Below, in pieces: positions 9,722-18,399 of a DNA stretch of 40,993 bases. The DNA is from an uncultured Pelagibacteraceae bacterium (lineage in GTDB: Bacteria; Pseudomonadota; Alphaproteobacteria; Pelagibacterales; Pelagibacteraceae), in NCBI GenBank assembly GCA_902588255.1, contig CACIOK010000008.1:1-40993 (forward strand). Reading direction: 5' to 3'. Made by a program: the position numbers and the translations under genes. Positions within the stretch are counted from its first letter, which is position 1. Every line of letters begins with the position of its first letter. The notes beneath the pieces were generated by a model. That model worked only from the letters and a program-made list of their open reading frames with translations. It was not told the DNA's origin and ran no database searches.

Positions 9722-10706
9722 CTAACCTGCTGATCGTGCTTGTGGTGCTAATTTAACTTTATCCATAATATGATCAATTTTTTTTACGTCAGCGTCTCTA
9801 ACGCACATGTTTTCACTTAAATATCTTTTCCAAAAGCTTGATCCAGTTTGACCATGAAATAAACCAAGAGTATGTCTCATGATTTGATTTAATCTGGTGC
9901 CCTTTTTAGTTTCATTTTTTACATAAGGAATTAATTTTTGAATGATTTCTTCTCTAGTTAAAATATTTGCATTTTTAAAAATTTCTTTTTCAATATCAGC
10001 TAACATATAAGGTGAATGATAAACTGATCTTCCAATCATAACACCATCAACTTTATTTAAATGATTTTTTATATCACCAGTAGATGTAATCCCACCATTT
10101 ATAATTATTTCTAAATCCTTAAAATCTTTTTTTAACTTATAAACCATCTCATATTTTAATGGTGGTATGTTTAGGTTTTGTTTAGGAGTAAACTTTCCTA
10201 ACATTGCTTTTCTTGCATGAATTATAAAAGTTTTAACACCAGTTGATTTTAATAAATTTATAAAATTAAAAAGACTTTCATAATCCTCTACATCATCGTA
10301 TCCAATTCTAGTTTTTGCAGTAACTGGTAATTTAGTTTTTGATTGCATTTCATTTAAGCAATCTGCAACAAGACGTGGATCTTTAATTAAGCATGCACCA
10401 AATTTATTTTTTTGAACTTTTTTACTTGGACATCCAAGATTTAAATTAATTTCATCATAACCAAAATCTTCACCAATTTTTGCCGCGTTTGAAAGTAATC
10501 TTGGTGATGATCCACCAAGTTGAAGTGCTACAGGTTTTTCATTCAAGTTAAAAGAAAGAAGTTTTTTCTTATCGCCTCTATCGATTGCTTCAGATACAAC
10601 CATCTCTGTATACAGTAATACATTTTTTACTGATTAATCTTAAAAAGTATCTCTCATGACGATCTGTGCAGTCCATCATAGGAGCAACTGAAACTTTCCT
10701 ATTCAT
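9722..10706 (-). pseudogene. dusA: tRNA-dihydrouridine synthase A, split by a one-base frameshift
   Basis: DusA reduces uridine to dihydrouridine in tRNA D-loops using FMN. The long open part (ATG at 10603) has NLGCPSKKV, the catalytic cysteine in KFGACLIKD, and an FMN-phosphate-binding region with IIINGGITS and DGVMIGRS. It lacks the conserved N terminus. That N terminus is present upstream in another frame: from ATG at 10706 it reads [20 protein letters not shown] and FLRLIS, matching DusA. The frames meet at a run of six A (T at 10623-10628 on the plus strand). Removing one A gives [12 protein letters not shown], the expected DusA sequence, and a protein of about 328 residues. It may be a sequencing error, a true pseudogene or a slippage site. 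Confidence 0.88.
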
Positions 10707-10728
10707 TGTTATCTTTTATATTATTTTT

Positions 10729-11256
10729 TTAAGAATTTGTAGTGTCAGTTTCTTCAGGGTTTGTTTCTGAACTTTCTTTTTCAGCTTCTGACATTTCATC
10801 TAGTGAAACGTCACCTTCTTCTGTTTTTTCTTCTGCTGCTTCTACATTTGATTCTGTTGATCCTTTTAATTCATCTAGATCTTCTTTTGAAACTTTTATT
10901 TTCTCTGGTATTTTTCTTGCTCTTTTTGAAGGAAGAATTGGGGTACCACTTTTTGAGATTTCTCCTTTATATAAATTTTGAAAATCATCTCCCACTTCTT
11001 CATCTTCCTCTGGATTTTCATCAATCTGCTCAACATGTTTTCTTAACTTGTATACAGCACTGTCTGTTAGCTCTGAGACTTTAATATTTTCTGCAGCTAT
11101 TTCTCTTAAAGAAATTACTGTATTTTTATCGTTATCTCTTTCAACTGTTGGTTCAATACCTGAATTTAGCTGTGTGGCTCTCTCTTTAGCTACCAAAACT
11201 AATTCGTAAGGGCTTTTTACTTTATCTATACAATCTTCAACTGTTACTCTTGCCAT
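10729..11256 (-). CDS. rpoZ: RNA polymerase omega subunit with long acidic C-terminal extension
   Basis: Residues 1 to about 75 match the omega subunit: MARVTVEDCIDKVKSPYELV, then VAKERATQLNSG and an SLREIAAENI helix. Omega binds beta-prime and assists polymerase assembly. The protein is 175 residues, much longer than the typical 70-130. The added part, from about residue 80, is rich in Glu, Asp, Ser and Thr (PEEDEEVGDD, AAEEKTEEGD, NPEETDTT) and is probably disordered, with a short basic patch (SKRARKIPEKIK) in the middle. It lies 22 bases upstream of the dusA start. Confidence 0.9.
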   Translation of the reverse strand: MARVTVEDCIDKVKSPYELVLVAKERATQLNSGIEPTVERDNDKNTVISLREIAAENIKVSELTDSAVYKLRKHVEQIDENPEEDEEVGDDFQNLYKGEISKSGTPILPSKRARKIPEKIKVSKEDLDELKGSTESNVEAAEEKTEEGDVSLDEMSEAEKESSETNPEETDTTNS

Positions 11257-11298
11257 GCGAGTTATTTATACCTCGGCAAATTTAAAATCAAGCTATTT

Positions 11299-12507
11299 CT
11301 ATTGATATTGAGGATTTAATTTATCCTTGATTATAAATAAAACTACGATTGATAAGAAAATATATGTTCCAGAAATAATGGAAATCATTTCAATTGTTAA
11401 TCCATTATCAATTAAAAACCCAAATAATGCTGTTCCAAATGCTGTGGCAAATACCATTAAAGCTGTAGTTAAAGCTTTAATCGAACCAATGTATTTTACT
11501 CCATAAATTTCAGCCCATGTTGAAGATCCAAGAACGTTCGCTAATCCGTTAGATATACCAATTAAACCTAAAAAGAAAAAAGATGAAATAGGACTTTTAA
11601 AATAAAATAAAACCCAAGCAGATATTAAAAGAGGAATATTCATATAAATTAATAACTTTCTACTTGTAAATTTATCAATCAAGAAACCTGCTAAAAATAA
11701 AGTTATGACAGATGCAATTGAGTAAACCATAAAAGATTGAGCTATAACATACTGCCCCCATCCTTTTGAAGAAAGTATAAATGATTGATAAACAAATACA
11801 CCTGTTGCAATCCAAGGCATTGCAAGCATATTCATACATACTATATAAAATCTATAATCTTTTAAAACTTCAGATCTAGTCCAATTTTTAATATTTGTTA
11901 TTTTTTTTTCATCTTCAGATAACTCCTCTCTAGAGTCAAAGTTTAGTTTTTTAATTAAAATAAAAGAAATAGTCGGCAAGAAAAGTAAAATTAAAATAGA
12001 TATATAAACCCATATTAACCTCCAATCAGTCACACTTAGTAAATAAATCATAAAGACAGGTAAAACAAATTCCGCAGAAGACAAACCAAACCATCCTGTG
12101 CTTAAAGCTTTCCCTCTAGATTTTGTAAAATAACGTGAAACAGTTGTTGTTGCGGTATGAGACATCATTCCCTGACCAGAAAATCTCATTAAAAAAATTG
12201 CAATAAAAAGAATTGATATGGAAGAAATTTTTGAAAAAAAATAACAAGAAAAAGATAAAAGCAACGTAACAAAAAGAGCAAATTTGAAAATATTAATATC
12301 ATCAATTTTTTTACCTACCCAAATAAGTAAAAAACTACTCAATAAAGTTGCAGATGCATATATTGTGCCAAATTGTCCATGTGTGATAGATAATTCATTT
12401 CTTATACTGGTATTAAAGATGCCTAAAAAAAAACTCTGTCCAAAGCTAGAAAAAAATGTAAAAATAAAACCAAATATAATTACTTTTAAACTTAATTTGT
12501 TAAACAT
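11299..12507 (-). CDS. Major facilitator superfamily transporter
   Basis: The 402-residue protein is hydrophobic along its length, with about twelve membrane segments. It has MFS loop features such as WVGKKIDDINIFKFA after the second or third helix and the related AGFLIDKFTSRK in the second half. The overall pattern resembles oxalate/formate- or monocarboxylate-type MFS carriers, but the substrate cannot be read. Its ATG is only 5 bases from that of the divergent dehydrogenase gene, so its leader must lie within that gene or be nearly absent. rpoZ follows after 42 bases. Confidence 0.88.
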   Translation of the reverse strand: MFNKLSLKVIIFGFIFTFFSSFGQSFFLGIFNTSIRNELSITHGQFGTIYASATLLSSFLLIWVGKKIDDINIFKFALFVTLLLSFSCYFFSKISSISILFIAIFLMRFSGQGMMSHTATTTVSRYFTKSRGKALSTGWFGLSSAEFVLPVFMIYLLSVTDWRLIWVYISILILLFLPTISFILIKKLNFDSREELSEDEKKITNIKNWTRSEVLKDYRFYIVCMNMLAMPWIATGVFVYQSFILSSKGWGQYVIAQSFMVYSIASVITLFLAGFLIDKFTSRKLLIYMNIPLLISAWVLFYFKSPISSFFFLGLIGISNGLANVLGSSTWAEIYGVKYIGSIKALTTALMVFATAFGTALFGFLIDNGLTIEMISIISGTYIFLSIVVLFIIKDKLNPQYQ

Positions 12508-12512
12508 TATTT

Positions 12513-13382
12513 ATGTCTTGTAAAGTTGCATTTATTGGTCTTGGGGTCATGGGTTATCCAATGGCTGGTTATATATCAAAAGGCGGTCACAATGTAACTG
12601 TTTTTAATAGAACAAAATCTAAAGCTGATAAATGGATTAATGAATACAAAGGTAAAATTGCAGAAACGCCTGCTGATGCTGCAAAAGATGCAGAATATAT
12701 TTTTACATGCGTTGGTAACGATAATGATTTAAGAGAAGTTACGTTTGGTGAAAATGGTGCTTTCAAAACAATTAAAAAAGGCGCCATATATATTGATAAC
12801 ACAACAGCTTCGGCAACAATTGCAAGAGAGATTTACGAACACGCTAAAAAAAATGGATTTGGTTCTTTAGATGCGCCAGTATCTGGGGGTCAAGCTGGTG
12901 CAGAAAATGGAGCATTAACAGTTATGATCGGTGGTGATCAAGCTGACTTTGATAAAGCTAAAGATAAAATTGATTGCTATAGCAAAAAAATGAAACTGCT
13001 TGGTAAAGCCGGCAGTGGTCAACTTGCAAAAATGGTGAATCAAATCTGCATTGGTGGATTAGTTCAAGCATTATCAGAAGCCATAAACTTTGGAATGAAA
13101 GCTGGTTTAAATATGGAAGATGTGATTGAAGTAATTTCAAAAGGTGCAGCTCAATCCTGGCAAATGGAAAATAGATATAAAACTATGATTGATGATAAAT
13201 TCGAATTTGGTTTTGCTGTAGATTGGATGAGAAAGGATCTAAAAATTGCAATGGATGAAGCAAAAAATAACGGTTCATTACTGCCAATAACAGAAGTTGT
13301 TGATAAATATTATGCTGAAGTTCAAGCTATGGGTGGAAATAGATGGGACACATCCAGCTTAATCAGAAGATTTAGAAAGTAA
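12513..13382 (+). CDS. 3-hydroxyisobutyrate dehydrogenase-family NAD(P)-dependent oxidoreductase
   Basis: This 289-residue beta-hydroxyacid dehydrogenase has the N-terminal dinucleotide-binding FIGLGVMGYPMA with NRT after the second strand, the substrate-binding DAPVSGGQAGAENGAL (S124) and the catalytic lysine K173 in GSGQLAKMVNQ. The family includes 3-hydroxyisobutyrate, tartronate-semialdehyde and related dehydrogenases, so the substrate is open. The divergent MFS gene starts 5 bases away. A flavin-binding PNPOx-like gene follows after 6 bases and is probably co-transcribed. Confidence 0.9.
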   Translation: MSCKVAFIGLGVMGYPMAGYISKGGHNVTVFNRTKSKADKWINEYKGKIAETPADAAKDAEYIFTCVGNDNDLREVTFGENGAFKTIKKGAIYIDNTTASATIAREIYEHAKKNGFGSLDAPVSGGQAGAENGALTVMIGGDQADFDKAKDKIDCYSKKMKLLGKAGSGQLAKMVNQICIGGLVQALSEAINFGMKAGLNMEDVIEVISKGAAQSWQMENRYKTMIDDKFEFGFAVDWMRKDLKIAMDEAKNNGSLLPITEVVDKYYAEVQAMGGNRWDTSSLIRRFRK

Positions 13383-13388
13383 AACTGT

Positions 13389-13988
13389 ATGCAGCCAGCA
13401 TACTATGAAAACTTAGAAGAAATACAAAATAAGTATTGGTCTATGTTAGATGATGCTGTGACTAACAGAGCTTCACAATTTAGAATTCCAGTTTTCATGT
13501 GCGCACATCAAGATGAGATTGATGGAAGAATAGTTGTTTTAAGAAAATCAGATAGAGCGAATAACTTATTACAATTTCACACTGATCTTAGGTCTCCAAA
13601 AGTAAATATTTTAAAGAAAAATAATAAAGCTTCTCTACTTTTCTATGATAAAGAAGAAAAGATTCAATTAAGAGTTAAGGTTGATTGTAAAATAAATAAT
13701 CAAAATCTAATAACAGAGGAATCTTGGAAAAAAACTCAACATATAAGTAGAAGGTGCTATTTAACTGATAGTCCCCCGGGAACTATATCTGAAAAACCAA
13801 CATCTGGTATGATATCTAAATTAGAAGATTTTGATTATACAATGGAACAAAGTGAAGAAGGTTATAAAAATTTTACCGTAATTAAATGTAAAATTAAATC
13901 TATTGAATGGCTATATCTTGCAGCAAAAGGACATAGAAGAGCAAAGTTTGATTTAGAAACTAATAAAAATGCTTGGTTGGTTCCTTAA
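13389..13988 (+). CDS. Pyridoxamine 5'-phosphate oxidase-like flavin-binding protein
   Basis: The 199-residue protein has the split-barrel FMN-binding pattern of PNPOx-like proteins: RIVVLRKSDRANNLLQFHTD and a following strand with ASLLFYDKEEKIQLRVKV. It differs from true PdxH at the C terminus, so a role in vitamin B6 synthesis is not assumed; related proteins include uncharacterised oxidoreductases and haem- or FMN-binding proteins. It lies 6 bases after the dehydrogenase gene. It overlaps the convergent tautomerase gene by 4 bases at the stop codons. Confidence 0.8.
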   Translation: MQPAYYENLEEIQNKYWSMLDDAVTNRASQFRIPVFMCAHQDEIDGRIVVLRKSDRANNLLQFHTDLRSPKVNILKKNNKASLLFYDKEEKIQLRVKVDCKINNQNLITEESWKKTQHISRRCYLTDSPPGTISEKPTSGMISKLEDFDYTMEQSEEGYKNFTVIKCKIKSIEWLYLAAKGHRRAKFDLETNKNAWLVP

Positions 13989-14428
13989 TTTTTTTCTATA
14001 TTTGATAGTTTCTTTCTTAATTTTGAGGATAAATTTTTAAACCACTCACTCTCTTTACCAGACTCAGGTAAAACAGCTCCATATTCTATCATTTGTGACG
14101 GTGGTAAATCAATAATATAAACCCATACTTGAGTTTCATCTAATTTTGTTTTTTTAACTAAAACATTTTTTAATTCTGATATTAATTTATCTTTTATATT
14201 TTTAGGTCTTCCTGCTCTAATTTGACCAAGTAAAAATATAGATGACTCTTTTACTTTCTTTCCTCCCATAAAATGATTATTTTTTTTTGTTTTATTAAAT
14301 ATTACTTGGGCGAAATACGTATTTGCACCCGTAACAACATTGTGAACTTTGGTAATTCCTTCTGCTAAATTTTTTTGTTGTTTTGAGGTTAAATTAAAGT
14401 TTGAGTTTGTTACTGTATATGTTGGCAT
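13985..14428 (-). CDS. Tautomerase-superfamily protein, cis-3-chloroacrylic acid dehalogenase-like
   Basis: The true start is taken as the ATG at 14428, because it gives MPTYTV; after loss of Met the protein begins with Pro-1, the catalytic base or acid of tautomerases. A longer reading from 14464 would bury this proline. Counting from Pro-1, the residues established for cis-CaaD are all present: H28 (TKVHNVVTG), R70 and R73 (QIRAGR), Y103 (VWVY) and E114 (SQMIEYG). Length (147 codons) equals that of the fused-domain cis-CaaD group, not the 62-residue 4-oxalocrotonate tautomerases. Known members dehalogenate or hydrate small unsaturated acids; some (Cg10062) keep all six residues with weak dehalogenase activity. 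The physiological substrate is unknown. Confidence 0.85.
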   Translation of the reverse strand: MPTYTVTNSNFNLTSKQQKNLAEGITKVHNVVTGANTYFAQVIFNKTKKNNHFMGGKKVKESSIFLLGQIRAGRPKNIKDKLISELKNVLVKKTKLDETQVWVYIIDLPPSQMIEYGAVLPESGKESEWFKNLSSKLRKKLSNIEKN

Positions 14429-14433
14429 AATGA

Positions 14434-14946
14434 TTAAAATATTGATTGTGAGTATTTTTTCCAATTATCCTGATAATGTTTAGTATTTTCAAATACAGCT
14501 TTTTTTTCTTCCTCAGTGACTTCTCTTACAACTTTTCCAGGTGAACCAATTACTAATGAATTGTCAGGTATTTCTTTATTTTCAGTTATTAGAGCCTTTG
14601 CTCCAATAATACAATTCTTCCCAATCTTAGCATTATTTAAAATTACAGCCCCTATTCCAATCAAGCTGTTATCTCCAATAGTACAACCATGTAGCATGAC
14701 CATGTGTCCAACTGTTACATTTTTTCCAATTTTAAGAGGATAGCCAGGATCTGTATGCAAAACGCTTCCATCTTGAACATTGGAGCCTTCTCCAATATGA
14801 ATATTTTCAATATCACCTCTTAAAGTTGCATTGAACCAAATACTTGTATTCTTTTCTAATGTTACATCGCCAATTATAGTTGCGTTAGGGGCAACCCAAT
14901 TTTCGCCAGAATTTTTTGGTTTTTTATTTTCCAAATCGTAAAACAT
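14434..14946 (-). CDS. Gamma-carbonic-anhydrase-like hexapeptide-repeat protein
   Basis: The 170-residue protein is a left-handed beta-helix made of hexapeptide repeats ([35 protein letters not shown] and others). The three metal-ligand histidines of gamma-carbonic anhydrases are in place: H64 (SVLHTD), H81 and H86 (VGHMVMLHG). It belongs to the YrdA/PaaY-type group. Many of these bind zinc but lack proven carbonic anhydrase activity, and some act as acyl-CoA thioesterases. It ends 5 bases before the tautomerase start and is likely in the same operon. Confidence 0.88.
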   Translation of the reverse strand: MFYDLENKKPKNSGENWVAPNATIIGDVTLEKNTSIWFNATLRGDIENIHIGEGSNVQDGSVLHTDPGYPLKIGKNVTVGHMVMLHGCTIGDNSLIGIGAVILNNAKIGKNCIIGAKALITENKEIPDNSLVIGSPGKVVREVTEEEKKAVFENTKHYQDNWKKYSQSIF

Positions 14947-14965
14947 ACTTTATATAATACTTAAC

Positions 14966-15523
14966 ATGTCATTAACCAAAACTCCAATATGTGATTTCGG
15001 AAAAAAAGCAGATAACTTCGAATTAAAATCTACAGATAACAAAGTCATTTCACTTAATGACACAAAAGGTGAAAATGGAACATTAATAATGTTTATATGT
15101 AACCATTGTCCATACGTGAAGGCAGTTATAGATAATATTGCTGAAGATTGTAAAAATTTAGAGTCTTACGGAATAAAATCAGTAGCAGTTTGCTCAAATG
15201 ATGTAAAAAATTATCCAGAAGACTCTTTTGAAAATATGATTAAATTTTCAAAAAATCATAATTTTAATTTTCCATATCTTTTTGATGAAACTCAAAAAGT
15301 TGCTAAAAAGTATGGAGCCGTATGCACCCCAGATTTTTTTGGATACAATAAAGATTTAGAGTTACAGTACAGAGGAAGAATGAGAGAGTTGAAAGATTTA
15401 AAGCCAATAACTACTGGTGATAGTGATCTTTTTAAAGCAATGAAGGAAATTGCCGAAACTGGAAACGGACCTAAAAATCAAATTCCAAGCATGGGTTGCA
15501 ATATAAAGTGGATTAATAGTTAA
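14966..15523 (+). CDS. Thioredoxin-like (AhpC/TSA-type redoxin) protein
   Basis: The 185-residue protein has a thioredoxin fold. Its FICNHCPYVKAVIDN segment contains a C-x-x-C pair in the place of the thioredoxin active site, a pattern typical of a peroxiredoxin-like group of uncertain role. Later features are a C-x-N-D strand (VAVCSND) and the cis-proline region AVCTPDFFGYN. No signal peptide is visible, so it is probably cytoplasmic. Its stop shares one base with the start of the glycosyltransferase gene that follows (TAATG), indicating coupling. Confidence 0.85.
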   Translation: MSLTKTPICDFGKKADNFELKSTDNKVISLNDTKGENGTLIMFICNHCPYVKAVIDNIAEDCKNLESYGIKSVAVCSNDVKNYPEDSFENMIKFSKNHNFNFPYLFDETQKVAKKYGAVCTPDFFGYNKDLELQYRGRMRELKDLKPITTGDSDLFKAMKEIAETGNGPKNQIPSMGCNIKWINS

Positions 15524-16605
15524 TGTATTTAATAGTAACGAGATCTTTTCCACCAGAAGCTGGTGGTATGCAAAACCTGATGTGGGGTTTGACAAACGCT
15601 ATTTCAAAACATTATATGGTTAAAGTATTTGCCGATCATAACGATAATAGCAAATCTTTAGACGAAAATGTTTCTTACAGTATTGAAAGAATTGGTGGTC
15701 CTAAATTAATTAGAAAATACAGAAAAGCTTACTTGATTAATGATTTTATAAAAAATAATAAAAACATTAAAGGGGTTATTGCTGATCATTGGAAAAGCTT
15801 AGAACTTATTAAAACAAACAAGAAAAAAATTTGTTTAATTCATTCAAAAGAAATTAATCATAGAAAAGGAAGTTTGCTTAATAAGAGAGTTTTAAACGTT
15901 TTAAACAATATTGACTATGTAGTTTCAAATTCAAAATTTACCAAAAATCTTGCCATTAACTCTGGTATAGATGTTAAGAAAATTATTGTAATTAACCCGG
16001 GTGTAGAACCATCAAAAGAATTAAGTAAAGAAATTTTATTTGAAGCCGAAGATATGCTTCAGCATAAAAATCCTAGGTTGATAACTGTTTCACGACTAGA
16101 AAAACGAAAAAATCACGAAAAAATAATCATGTCCTTAAGAAATTTAAAACAACTTTATCCAAATATTATTTATACATGTATTGGGTATGGTGAAGAGGAA
16201 GAAAATATTAAAAAATTAGTTAAAGAATTAAACCTTGAAAATCAGGTATTATTTTTAAAAAATATATCTCAAGAATTAAAAAACGCACTTTTAGCAAAAT
16301 CTAATTTATTTGTAATGCCATCTGTAATTTATAAAAAGTCAGTAGAAGGTTTTGGTATTGCTTATATTGAAGCTGCCCAATATGGCTTACCTTCTATTGG
16401 TGGTAAAGATGGAGGAGAAGCAGATGCAATAAAAAATAATGAAACAGGTATTATTTGCGATGGAAATAGTCTAGATGAAATTTATTCTAGTATAGATTTA
16501 ATTTTAAAAAATAATTCATATAAAAATTTTATAAATAAAACTAAAGAATTTGCGAAAAAATTTGAGTGGGACAATATTATTAAACAATATTTTAAAATAT
16601 TATGA
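15523..16605 (+). CDS. Group 1 (GT4) glycosyltransferase
   Basis: The 360-residue protein has a GT-B fold. The N terminus carries SFPPEAGGMQNLM, an acceptor-site glycine loop. The C-terminal half has the nucleotide-sugar-binding pattern with TVSRLEKRKNH and the E-x7-E motif in EGFGIAYIEAAQYGLPSI. It probably adds a sugar to a surface polysaccharide or lipid-linked glycan at the inner membrane. Start and stop are coupled with the redoxin gene upstream. A small membrane-protein gene follows after 12 bases. Confidence 0.9.
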   Translation: MYLIVTRSFPPEAGGMQNLMWGLTNAISKHYMVKVFADHNDNSKSLDENVSYSIERIGGPKLIRKYRKAYLINDFIKNNKNIKGVIADHWKSLELIKTNKKKICLIHSKEINHRKGSLLNKRVLNVLNNIDYVVSNSKFTKNLAINSGIDVKKIIVINPGVEPSKELSKEILFEAEDMLQHKNPRLITVSRLEKRKNHEKIIMSLRNLKQLYPNIIYTCIGYGEEEENIKKLVKELNLENQVLFLKNISQELKNALLAKSNLFVMPSVIYKKSVEGFGIAYIEAAQYGLPSIGGKDGGEADAIKNNETGIICDGNSLDEIYSSIDLILKNNSYKNFINKTKEFAKKFEWDNIIKQYFKIL

Positions 16606-16619
16606 TAGTTTTAAACTAT
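16605..16619. repeat. Inverted repeat overlapping a start codon
   Basis: ATAGTTT-T-AAACTAT is a perfect 7-1-7 inverted repeat whose right arm contains the first two bases of the start codon at 16618. No separate Shine-Dalgarno site is seen. It may be an operator, a weak hairpin or chance in AT-rich DNA. Confidence 0.3.
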
Positions 16620-17034
16620 GTTAGATAAATTTAATGGAATCATTTACCTTGTAGTATTTTTGGTTCACTTTGTTGCTTACGCAGTTTACGCATTCAGATG
16701 TTTGTTCACTACCAAAAAGTTTGTGGATCAATACGGAATGGGAGATGGAGCAGCAATTATGACAAGGTTTTTTGGTTCTATTTTTGTTGGTTCAGTTTTA
16801 ATGGCTATCTATGTAGGATTTGTAAGACCAGGTGGATTGGAAAACACTTGGGCATTCTTTAATTTAATATTTTTGCAAAATGCTTCGGCTTTTCTTTTTG
16901 CGATATGGTCACACCAAAAAGGAAATTTAGGTACAAATAAAAAAACTTCAGTTGAGGGTATTATTGCTCCTGGTGTATTAACTTTGCTCAGTGCCATTCT
17001 GTGCTACGGCTTATCTGACAAAATTTATATTTAA
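16618..17034 (+). CDS. Small four-helix membrane protein of unknown function
   Basis: The protein is 138 residues, with four hydrophobic segments at roughly residues 7-27, 48-66, 78-97 and 113-132. Short polar loops include TTKKFVDQYGMGDGAA and KGNLGTNKKTS. I do not recognise a functional family. The size and even spacing of segments suggest a compact inner-membrane protein. It overlaps the convergent GT9 gene by 4 bases at the stop codons. Its start lies within a short inverted repeat. Confidence 0.75.
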   Translation: MLDKFNGIIYLVVFLVHFVAYAVYAFRCLFTTKKFVDQYGMGDGAAIMTRFFGSIFVGSVLMAIYVGFVRPGGLENTWAFFNLIFLQNASAFLFAIWSHQKGNLGTNKKTSVEGIIAPGVLTLLSAILCYGLSDKIYI

Positions 17035-17969
17035 ATTTTTTCGATTATATATTCTAAAACTCTCTCAGGGCTAAGCTTATTTAAATCTTCGACCTGTATA
17101 GGTTTAAAATTTTCTCTCTCAATACTAACTTTATAAGCTGTCGTATGCGATCCAAATAAAGTTAAACCTTTAGAACCTAGGTGGGCTGCCATATGGGCTG
17201 GACCTGTATCATTTGCAATAATAAAATTACTATCTTTAATTAATGAAGAAAGTTGTGAAATATCTAAAACTTTTTTATCATTTAATACACTTGTTGCATT
17301 AATGCTCATAGCTTCATCAATTTCTTGAGGACCAGGTGCAACTAAAATTTTGTATTCATCTTTGAATTTTTTTTTTATTAAATTAATTAATTCATTGTAG
17401 TAAGGCCATTTCTTAGAAGTTAAATGAGGTGAGCAAAAAGGAAATAAAAGTATATATTTTTTTAAATTATATTTTTCTTTAATTTCATTTATTTTAGAGC
17501 ATGACCAATTAAAATCTGGTTTCATTGTATTTTTAGTAGTTAAGCCGGATGTCTTTAGCTGGTGATCAAAACGTTCTAGAACTGATTTTTTATCAAATTC
17601 ATCTTTATTGATACCTTTTGGTAAAGTGGTTTCTGAACTAGACCATTTTTCTAAATTTGAATTTGGAAATAAAATTGTTTTATAAAACTTTGTTCTTGAT
17701 GAGTTTTGCAAATCATAAACTTTTATAAAATTGTATTTTTTTAATTTACTCATTAATGAAAAAAGGTAAATTAAGTTAAATCTTGATAATCTTTTGTCTA
17801 AAATTACCTCATTTATAAATGGGTTTTTTTTAAATAATTCAAAATATGGACTTGTAGTTAAAAGGTAAATTTGTGAATTTTTATGATTTTCAAATATATC
17901 TTGAATTGCACCACAGGCTTGGGCTATATCTCCTAAAGAACCATGTTTGATAATTAAAATATTAGACAT
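17031..17969 (-). CDS. Glycosyltransferase family 9 (ADP-heptose transferase-like)
   Basis: The 312-residue protein shows GT9 hallmarks: N-terminal ILIIKHGSLGDIAQACGAI, the LFPFCSPHLTSKKWP region, and the C-terminal donor-binding FIIANDTGPAHMAAHLGSKG followed by LTLFG. GT9 enzymes transfer heptose or related sugars from a nucleotide donor to lipid A-core. The donor and acceptor here are not known. It runs divergently from the DUF6165 gene, with 32 bases between the starts. Confidence 0.9.
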   Translation of the reverse strand: MSNILIIKHGSLGDIAQACGAIQDIFENHKNSQIYLLTTSPYFELFKKNPFINEVILDKRLSRFNLIYLFSLMSKLKKYNFIKVYDLQNSSRTKFYKTILFPNSNLEKWSSSETTLPKGINKDEFDKKSVLERFDHQLKTSGLTTKNTMKPDFNWSCSKINEIKEKYNLKKYILLFPFCSPHLTSKKWPYYNELINLIKKKFKDEYKILVAPGPQEIDEAMSINATSVLNDKKVLDISQLSSLIKDSNFIIANDTGPAHMAAHLGSKGLTLFGSHTTAYKVSIERENFKPIQVEDLNKLSPERVLEYIIEKI

Positions 17970-18001
17970 ATTTTAAACAACTTAACATAATATAAATTTT
18001 T

Positions 18002-18391
18002 ATGAATAAAATTCTAGTTGAGATATCAGTTGGAGAACTTTTGGATAAGATCTCAATCTTAAAAATAAAAAAAGAAAAAATCAAAGATCCTGAAAAGCTT
18101 AAATTTATTGATGATGAATACAAAGTCTTAAAAAACCAGTTAGATAACAATATAAATTCAGATAAAAAACTCGATGATTTATTTGAGTCTTTAAAAAAAA
18201 TAAATTCAAAACTTTGGATTATTGAAGACGAAAAAAGAATGTGTGAGAAAAAATCAGATTTTGGTGAAGAATTCATTAAACTTTCTAGAGATATTCATTT
18301 TTTAAATGATGAGAGAGCTAAAATTAAATTAGAAATCAATACGTATACCGGCTCAAAAATAAAAGAAATTAAAGAATATACTAATTATTAA
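18002..18391 (+). CDS. DUF6165 family protein
   Basis: The 129-residue protein is highly charged and predicted helical. The N-terminal ILVEISVGELLDKISILKIK and the pattern with KLDDLFESLKKINSKLWIIED and LSRDIHFLNDERAKIKLEIN match DUF6165 as I know it. No signal peptide, membrane segment or catalytic motif is visible. Proteins of this family tend to lie beside surface-glycan genes, as here, next to GT9 and near FkbM-type genes, but no function is established. An M24-fold gene starts 8 bases later. Confidence 0.78.
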   Translation: MNKILVEISVGELLDKISILKIKKEKIKDPEKLKFIDDEYKVLKNQLDNNINSDKKLDDLFESLKKINSKLWIIEDEKRMCEKKSDFGEEFIKLSRDIHFLNDERAKIKLEINTYTGSKIKEIKEYTNY

Positions 18392-18399
18392 AATTTTTA

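Noticed and set aside
10620-10630. Programmed ribosomal frameshifting as the explanation for the dusA break
   Set aside because: Only a bare poly-A run is present, with no downstream stimulatory structure noticed, and DusA is not known for this; an inserted base is simpler.
10742-11084. Two plus-strand reading frames (10742-10981 and 10761-11084) opposite rpoZ
   Set aside because: They arise from the low-complexity acidic tail of RpoZ on the other strand and encode Ser/Phe- and Leu-rich sequence with no family features.
14429-14464. A longer tautomerase N terminus starting at 14464
   Set aside because: It would place the catalytic proline inside the chain and overlap the upstream gene; the shorter start restores Pro-1.
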